From NCBI GenBank assembly GCA_903842475.1, contig CAIMMA010000569.1, positions 1 to 11,872 on the forward strand: a stretch of DNA of 11,872 nucleotides, written 5' to 3'. Positions within the stretch are counted from its first letter, which is position 1; every line of letters begins with the position of its first letter. This document shows positions 9,101-11,872 of the stretch, in pieces. Both the position numbers and the translations under genes were made by a program. This DNA is from an uncultured bacterium (GTDB taxonomy: Bacteria > Desulfobacterota > Desulfobulbia > Desulfobulbales > Desulfobulbaceae). Under the pieces are notes generated by a model. The model saw nothing but the letters and a program-made list of their open reading frames with translations. It was not told the DNA's origin and made no database searches.

Positions 9101-9185
9101 CTTGGGCATTCGCGCCTTTATCCACAAGCCCTACTCGATTGCCGGGTTAGCCGAAGTGATCCATACGGTGCTCGAGGATTCCTGA
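3105..9185 (+). CDS. Trifunctional-type giant sensor: pseudokinase, AAA ATPase, GAF, 2 PAS, histidine kinase and receiver
   Basis: A 2026-aa cytoplasmic signalling protein with no signal peptide or clear membrane helix. Residues about 20-190 match the C-lobe of a Ser/Thr kinase (AYLSPEQ, DLYSLGVIFYEML, LPFQAKDPLEW). The N-lobe is absent, HRD is replaced by HGN and DFG by DHL, so phosphotransfer by this part is unlikely. An AAA_16/NACHT-like ATPase starts near 220 with LYGRE, Walker A GYSGIGKT (248-255) and Walker B LFLDDLQW (Asp378 and Asp379). A long helical, probably TPR-like region runs from about 640 to 1220, then GAF (1230-1390) and two PAS (1402-1525, 1525-1645). His1666 in IAHDFNN is the phosphorylation site. 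The ATPase has NLCTNAAHAI, SDTGPGM (Asp1824) and GKGTGLGL. The receiver has VDDEE, Asp1958 and Lys2008. Known relatives share this order from the C-lobe onward and usually carry an N-lobe. The start is GTG; promoter and leader lie just upstream. The input signal is unknown. Confidence 0.93.
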   Translation: MNSEKNPSASVPPAPDRIPRVGEFLTLAMRITAALAECHQQGVAHGNLLPRNILIPIGAGPIVLIDHLSAAKAPPINGEYDALPGSGPPVAYLSPEQIRRLNQEVDCRADLYSLGVIFYEMLTDRLPFQAKDPLEWAHCHLARVAKTPAEQIDSLPSLLSDIVMKLLSKAPEDRYQTAIGLQRDLEQCLFLWQAYGHLIPFVLGASDTAEHLYIPHRLYGREQEITTLLQSFERVAEGGTPELLLVAGYSGIGKTSLVRELYKPVVRRHGHFIWGKFDQYKRNIPYATIIEAFEELIRQILTEREEVLAQWRVRLWHALGINGQLLVDIIPQVELIIGKQPPVGELPMNEAQHRFRTVFRKFMGVFADEQHPLVLFLDDLQWVDSASLGLLEYILTEQQTRYLLLIGAYRDNEVNPDHPLMLRLDAIRRAGCGVRTLQLQPLSFAHLRHLLADTFRSELTQVDSLARLVYEKTGGNAFFTIQFLKTLHNEHLVGVDNQARGWRWDIDLIRTKGYADNVVDLMVGNLKKLSPKTQRLLQTASCIGNTFSMTTLAAVSDLAEETVQEILGEALQVGLVVMGLADHTCTFLHDRVQQSAYSLIPMDRRQSMHLEIGRLMLASIPPDQIEERMFDLVNQFNLGREGVTESDERYRVAELNLRAGRKARISSAYGLALTYFTLGSQMVDAAGWADHYRLMYDLHKELAVAQYVNSNYADSQALIERLLERSESDLERAELHNILIIQYTLTGRYGEAIETGKQALQLLKVQISLTRLQDELDEQLARHREILGERTLDSLAQAPEMTDPGSRIALELLSNMVVPARYTDNTLFALISLHNVNLSLQYGPTPKSTVGYTSFGMFLNSALNRFAEAYAFGQLALEISERFNAPAQKCQACFMLGHYLSHWVRPLKYSDGFNEQGIAAGLASGEMQWTGYTMAYKLFQPFYRGVRLATIRAEIPERLAFTQKTKNQWATDTLLGLELALAALAQRDGGGLLDLTGPEDRQAISGEQEYLASCQEHRSSGAMGRYQVLKVQLLYLLGRLTEARKAITAAQGLLGYFSSSISVTELTFYESLVLAATIDQTSASVHAEILANLEDNQAKMHRWMEHCPENFSHQFHLVEAERARIAGKEFEAGRLYDQAIREAGAQGFLQDEALALEAAGRFYLHHDFKTIAETYLHKARAGYQRWGANAKTEQMDRCYPWLHAAAHRTAAVDAQGSYLGALDAIAVVKASQAISGEIVTANLVEILMQTVLEHAGAQRGFLICEHDAKLTIEAEAWTDGAAIRVRQPETAPPADQTCLPVSLLNYVRRSHESVILDDASEENRFSTDDYVTRTKPVSLLCLPIMRQARLFGLLYLENNLVKGAFSSNRIAVLEVLAAQAAISLENAELYQERGRAENALRASEAKYRTIFDNSGTALIFIEDDMTISMANKEFETLTGRLRAEVEGHLKWTELVANPEDLQRMVQYHQLRRTAPGAAPQTYECQFHGASGAVLDVVATVTMLPGTRQSLAAVLDISERKRAETEHLRLVTAIEQTDEAVFITDTQFIVLYANPAFERMCGYGRHEIIGLHTRILENTRHDRHFYREIRQTLKEGNVWSGMMTCTKKDGTTYEAEVTSSPVRDKHGTIINYVSTHKDVTHELRLEEELRQAQKMEAIGTLAGGIAHDFNNILAAIMGNAELLQHSMAPDTKEHRRLEQLLTSCHRAADLVQQILTFSRKAKRERKPVHLVPLVRETLKLLQATLPSTITITQEFLLNPEADVVLADATQIHQVLMNLCTNAAHAIGADNGKLEVTVASVTTDAQLVGRFPEMRPGPHLCLTVSDTGPGMEPTVLERIFEPYYTTKEVGKGTGLGLAVVQGIVTSHGGTITVTSEPGAGTRFSVYLPTASESIQTESADRIIVTGHGRILLVDDEELLVQLGTDILTSLGYQVEAKTSSIEALETFRHQPDDFALVITDMTMPGLTGKDLARELLAIRPGLPIILCTGFSEFVNEQQADALGIRAFIHKPYSIAGLAEVIHTVLEDS

Positions 9186-9261
9186 GCGCGTCCCCGCAAG
9201 CCCGATGCGGCCCCAAACCGCCAGGAGCCCAATTGTCAACCCTCTACCCCGCGTGAAGACC

Positions 9262-9369
9262 ATGAGGCCTCCCCCTGAATTATGGCCGCAGGATGCCCAC
9301 AACCGCACCCGCCTGACCCGGGGCGTGAAAAAACTCCTGAGCCTCTGGCTGCAGCGGCGGCGACGATGA
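9262..9369 (+). CDS. Possible 35-aa basic peptide overlapping the desaturase start
   Basis: The frame begins with MRPPPELWPQ and ends with LLSLWLQRRRR. Its TGA (9367-9369) overlaps the ATG of the desaturase (9366-9368) as ATGA, a common sign of coupled translation. Third codon positions are mostly G or C, more so than in the competing desaturase frame over the same bases, which favours coding here. The C-terminal half, from GVKKLLSLWLQ to the arginine run, would make a cationic amphipathic helix. Weak points are the very short length, no good ribosome binding site before 9262 and no family I recognise. An in-frame ATG at 9205 would give 54 aa but also lacks a binding site. The rest of the 9186-9365 spacer shows no clear promoter or terminator. 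Confidence 0.3.
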   Translation: MRPPPELWPQDAHNRTRLTRGVKKLLSLWLQRRRR

Positions 9370-10187
9370 TGCCGCCCCTGCCTTTTTCGCCCGACACCCT
9401 GCGGCTCGCCGCCTTTCTCTCGATGTTCCTGGTGCTGGCGGTGAGTGAACAGCTCTGGCCCCGACGCCCGCTGACGGTTTCCAAACCCCATCGCTGGGCG
9501 GTGAACCTGGCCATCATCGCCGCCAACACCCTGCTAGCTCGCCTGCTCTTCCCCCTGGCCCCCGTTGCCCTGGCGGTGCAGGCACAGGCCCACGGTTGGG
9601 GCCTGCTGCCGCTGCTGGCGCTGCCGGTCTGGCTGGAAACCCTGGTCAGCCTGCTGGTGCTCGATCTCCTCATCTACACCCAGCATCGCCTGTTTCATCG
9701 CACCCCGGTCCTGTGGCGCATCCACCGGATGCATCATACCGATCTGGATCTCGATGTTTCCAGCGGCACCCGGTTCCATCCCCTGGAAATTCTGCTCTCG
9801 CTGGCGATCAAGCTCGCCGCCGTTGTGCTGTTGGGCGCTTCGCCGCTTTCCGTGCTGCTGTTTGAAATCCTGCTCAACGCCACCTCCATGTTCAGCCATG
9901 CCAACCTGAGAATCCCGTTGCCCCTCGACCAGCGGTTGCGTCTCCTCCTGGTCACCCCGGATATGCATCGGGTGCACCATTCCATCCTCCCCAAAGAAAC
10001 CGACAGCAACTTCGGTTTCAACCTGTCCTGCTGGGATCGGCTGTTCGGGACCTACCGGGCACAACCCGATGCCGGACATGATCGGATGCAGATCGGGTTG
10101 AAGCAATGGCGAGACCAGGAGGAACTGGGCCTGGGGGCGCTCCTGCTGATTCCTTTTGCCCGAACTGTTACCAGGAAAGCACCATGA
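9366..10187 (+). CDS. Fatty acid hydroxylase / sterol desaturase superfamily membrane protein
   Basis: A 273-aa integral membrane di-iron enzyme of the family that hydroxylates or desaturates lipid-like substrates using O2 and electrons. The His-box set is complete: HRLFH (107-111), HRMHH (120-124), FHPLE (His138), SHANL (His178) and HRVHH (201-205). Hydrophobic stretches at about 10-30, 45-70, 80-105 and 143-175 fit the usual bundle, with the His boxes on one face. The C-terminal NFGFNLSCWDRLFGTY motif is typical of bacterial members. An in-frame ATG at 9282 would add 28 residues, Pro/Ala-rich and with poorer third-position GC. The start at 9366 gives normal family length and an ATGA junction with the frame before it, so I prefer it; ATG at 9369 is equally possible. 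The stop overlaps the next small gene. The substrate cannot be told from sequence: sterol, fatty acid, carotenoid or hopanoid-type lipids are all possible. Confidence 0.88.
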   Translation: MMPPLPFSPDTLRLAAFLSMFLVLAVSEQLWPRRPLTVSKPHRWAVNLAIIAANTLLARLLFPLAPVALAVQAQAHGWGLLPLLALPVWLETLVSLLVLDLLIYTQHRLFHRTPVLWRIHRMHHTDLDLDVSSGTRFHPLEILLSLAIKLAAVVLLGASPLSVLLFEILLNATSMFSHANLRIPLPLDQRLRLLLVTPDMHRVHHSILPKETDSNFGFNLSCWDRLFGTYRAQPDAGHDRMQIGLKQWRDQEELGLGALLLIPFARTVTRKAP

Positions 10188-10306
10188 ATCGACCGAAGCT
10201 CCTCCTGCTGGTGCTCGGCGCCCTGTTCGGCACACTCATGGGCACAATCCACGCCAATATAGCCGCCCAGGTGGGCGGCGGGAACAGAACACAAACCCAG
10301 GGGTAA
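10184..10306 (+). CDS. 40-aa hydrophobic peptide with glycine zipper (unrecognised)
   Basis: ATG at 10184 overlaps the desaturase TGA as ATGA. AGGAAAG lies 4 bases before the start, within the desaturase coding end. The peptide has a positive N-terminus (MNRPK), a hydrophobic core LLLLVLGALFGTLMG, and a polar tail ending VGGGNRTQTQG. Gly12, Gly16 and Gly20 form GxxxGxxxG, a helix-packing pattern. It could be a single-span membrane microprotein, or a signal peptide cleaved after Ala24 (IHA) that releases a 16-residue peptide. The coupling suggests it is made in step with the desaturase and may stabilise or partner it; this is inference. I recognise no family. Confidence 0.55.
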   Translation: MNRPKLLLLVLGALFGTLMGTIHANIAAQVGGGNRTQTQG

Positions 10307-10311
10307 CCCCC

Positions 10312-10318
10312 AAGGAGG
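10312..10318 (+). promoter_or_regulatory. Strong ribosome binding site for gnd
   Basis: AAGGAGG, a near-perfect anti-16S match, ends 7 bases before ATG at 10326. It fixes the gnd start before the frame break and argues against initiation at the downstream ATG (10369), which has no comparable site. Confidence 0.85.
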
Positions 10319-10325
10319 CATATCC

Positions 10326-11349
10326 ATGCAAATCGGCATGATCGGCATCGGTCGGATGGGGGGGCGATATGGTCAGACGACTGTTGCGCCATGGGCATCA
10401 GTGCGTGGTCTACGGCCGACAGGAACAGGCGGTGGCGGCCCTGGTCGCCGAGGGCGCCATCGGCACCCGGACGTTTCCCGAATTCATTGCCCAGCTGGAA
10501 GCACCGCGGGTGGTCTGGCTGATGCTCCCGGCGGCCGCAGTTGACGGGGTGATTGCGGAGCTGACCCCGTTGCTGGGGCCGGGCGATATCCTCGTCGACG
10601 GTGGCAATTCCAGGTACCACGACGATATCCGCCGCCAGGCGGCCTTGCAGACTCAAGGCATCGCCTACCTGGATGTGGGCACCAGCGGCGGGGTCTGGGG
10701 AATGGAACGGGGCTATTGCCTGATGATCGGCGGCGAGCCCGATGCGGTGGCCCGGCTCGACCCGGTGTTCAGCGCCTTGGCGCCGGGCAGCGGCGCGGTC
10801 CCGCCCACCCCCGGTCGGCCGAAGGGATCGACGGCGGAGCAGGGCTACCTCCACTGCGGTCCGAGCGGAGCCGGCCATTTCGTCAAGATGATCCACAACG
10901 GCATCGAGTACGGACTGATGGCCGCCTACGCCGAAGGGTTCAACATCCTCCGCCATGCCAATGCGGGCAGCCGCGAACAGGTCACAGACGCGGAAACCAC
11001 CCCGCTCCAGCATCCCGAGCACTTCCGTTACGATTTCGACCTGGCCGACATCGCCGAGCTGTGGCGGCGGGGATCGGTCATTCCCTCGTGGCTGCTCGAT
11101 CTCAGCGCCCGGGCCCTGACCCAGAATCCCACCCTGGAGGGCCTCTCCGGCCGGGTTTCCGACAGCGGCGAAGGCCGCTGGACCATTGCCGCCGCCATCG
11201 AAGCAGGGGTGCCGGCCCCGGTGCTCAGCGCCGCCCTGTACCAGCGATTCAGCTCCCGCGGCCAGGGCGATTTTGCCGACCAGCTGCTCTCGGCCCTGCG
11301 CTATCAATTCGGCGGCCATATCGAAAAGCCCATCGACAAAGGGGAATAA
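10326..11349 (+). CDS. gnd: 6-phosphogluconate dehydrogenase, decarboxylating, short type (frame broken near the start)
   Basis: Oxidatively decarboxylates 6-phosphogluconate to ribulose 5-phosphate in the cytoplasm, producing reduced pyridine nucleotide. The start at 10326 encodes MQIGMIGIGRMGG, the dinucleotide-binding loop. One extra base in the G7 run at 10358-10364 then shifts the frame, and DMVRRLLRHGHQCVVYGR continues to the stop at 11349. Corrected length is 340 aa, normal for the short Gnd class rather than the about 470-aa class. Further landmarks are LVDGGNSRYHDD, DVGTSGGVWG, AEQGYLHCGP and GAGHFVKMIHNGIEYG, where the Lys at 10885-10887 is the expected catalytic base. It lies 19 bases after the small peptide gene and 2 bases before zwf, so it is surely co-transcribed with zwf. 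Cofactor choice (NAD or NADP) is not certain; short-type enzymes are often NAD-dependent. As written, the product would be truncated unless the extra base is an error. Confidence 0.9.
10358..10364 (+). other. G7 run causing a +1 frame break in gnd
   Basis: The bases after GGTCGGAT are seven G and then CGATATGG. With six G the reading is RMGGDMVRRLL, the conserved continuation of the nucleotide-binding loop. With seven it becomes RMGGRYGQTT and does not rejoin the Gnd sequence. The change is the same kind as that at 151-157: one extra base in a 7-base C/G run. Confidence 0.88.
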
Positions 11350-11351
11350 GC

Positions 11352-11872
11352 ATGCCCCAACCTGCCAAGCTTGACCCGACCATTCTGGTTATTTTCGGCG
11401 CAGCCGGCGACCTGACCCGGCGCAAGCTCATCCCCGCCTTTTACAACCTGCTCCTGGACCGGCAGTTGCCGGAACGGTTTGCCATGGTCGGCGTGGCCCG
11501 CCGCCACCTGGACGACCAGACCTTCAAGCAGCGACTACGGCAAGGGGTTGAACAGTTCTCCCGACGCGGGATAGAGGATGAAAAGCTCTGGGACGATTTT
11601 GCCGCCTGCCTTTCGTACCTGTCCGAGGACGTCAGCAATCCCGTCTCCGGCCTGGCTCTCAGCAGTCGCCTCAACGCCATCGAGGCGGCTTGGGGCGTAC
11701 GCGCCAACCGGATCTATTATCTGGCCGTACCGCCGTCGATGATGAAGCCGGCTGCGGCCATGCTGCAGCGCCTCGGCGTCTGCCGGGACTGTCAGCACGA
11801 CCGGCTGGTGGTGGAAAAGCCCTTTGGCCGCGACCTGGCCTCGGCCCGCGACCTGAACCAATTCCTGGGCGA
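11352..11872 (+). CDS. zwf: Glucose-6-phosphate 1-dehydrogenase (3'-partial)
   Basis: First enzyme of the oxidative pentose phosphate pathway: oxidises glucose 6-phosphate to 6-phosphoglucono-lactone with reduction of NADP or NAD. The visible 173 residues are about a third of the usual 480-510. GAAGDLTRRKL (16-26) is the dinucleotide-binding motif (commonly GASGDLT). NRIYYLAVPPSM and VVEKPFGRDL (Lys156 in EKPFG) are further family signatures. AAAGGGG at 11338-11344, inside the end of gnd, serves as ribosome binding site 7 bases before ATG. The start is 2 bases after the gnd stop, so the two are coupled. The frame is open to the window end with no stop. A lactonase gene (pgl) often follows zwf in such operons but would lie outside. 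Confidence 0.95.
   Translation, partial: MPQPAKLDPTILVIFGAAGDLTRRKLIPAFYNLLLDRQLPERFAMVGVARRHLDDQTFKQRLRQGVEQFSRRGIEDEKLWDDFAACLSYLSEDVSNPVSGLALSSRLNAIEAAWGVRANRIYYLAVPPSMMKPAAAMLQRLGVCRDCQHDRLVVEKPFGRDLASARDLNQFLG

Noticed and set aside
7425..9125. 566-codon open frame on the minus strand
   Set aside because: It lies opposite the PAS-kinase-receiver end of the large sensor. Its translation is low-complexity His/Gln/Gly-rich and shows no family motif.
9233..9261. TTGTCA as a -35 box for the desaturase operon
   Set aside because: There is no acceptable -10 at 16-18 bases; the region where it should lie reads GAAGACC.
9282..9365. Longer desaturase N-terminus from ATG at 9282
   Set aside because: The extra 28 residues are Pro/Ala-rich with weaker third-position GC, have no good ribosome binding site and exceed the family's usual start; 9366 fits better.
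10106..10183. Longer version of the 40-aa peptide starting at 10106
   Set aside because: The extension (MARPGGTGPGG...) overlaps the desaturase C-terminus in another frame and would bury the signal/TM segment; ATG at 10184 has the binding site and the ATGA junction.

Overview
The window reads as a GC-rich, Gram-negative bacterial chromosome segment. It has dense co-directional genes, all on the + strand, with strong G/C preference at third codon positions. Very large multi-domain hybrid histidine kinases, together with a short decarboxylating 6-phosphogluconate dehydrogenase next to zwf, fit a deltaproteobacterium-like organism (Desulfobacterota, perhaps Desulfobulbales). That assignment is an inference from gene style, not a measured placement.

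Positions 1-9185 hold two consecutive sensory hybrid kinases. The first (1-2884, 5' end outside the window) has a periplasmic amino-acid-type solute-binding sensor, one membrane helix, three PAS domains, a histidine kinase core and a C-terminal receiver. Its reading frame is broken by one extra base in a C7 run at 151-157. A 220-base intergenic region follows, with a weak terminator candidate, a convincing sigma-70-type promoter and a long imperfect inverted repeat at the expected transcription start. The second gene (3105-9185, 2026 aa) belongs to the 'trifunctional' family: Ser/Thr-kinase-like domain, AAA/NACHT-like ATPase with a long helical region, GAF, two PAS, histidine kinase and receiver. 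Its kinase-like part lacks the whole N-lobe and has altered catalytic motifs, so it is probably a pseudokinase. Neither protein has a DNA-binding output domain and no separate response regulator is visible, so the downstream partner lies elsewhere.

Positions 9262-11872 look like one operon: a possible 35-aa basic peptide, a fatty-acid-hydroxylase/sterol-desaturase-family membrane enzyme, a 40-aa hydrophobic peptide with a glycine zipper, gnd and zwf (3' end outside the window). The first three reading frames are linked by ATGA start/stop overlaps, and zwf starts 2 bases after the gnd stop. Gnd and Zwf are the oxidative pentose phosphate enzymes and make reduced pyridine nucleotide. A link between that supply and the membrane oxidoreductase is attractive but inferred. 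gnd also carries a one-base frame break, in a G7 run at 10358-10364. Two single-base insertions, each in a 7-base C/G run, point first to sequencing error and second to slippage.

I found no RNA genes, insertion sequences, CRISPR arrays or attachment sites. The long minus-strand open frames lie opposite well-supported genes and are shadows. The segment is mostly ordinary signalling and central metabolism. The least explained items are the two micro-ORFs around the desaturase, the inverted repeat at the second kinase promoter and the N-lobe-less pseudokinase.
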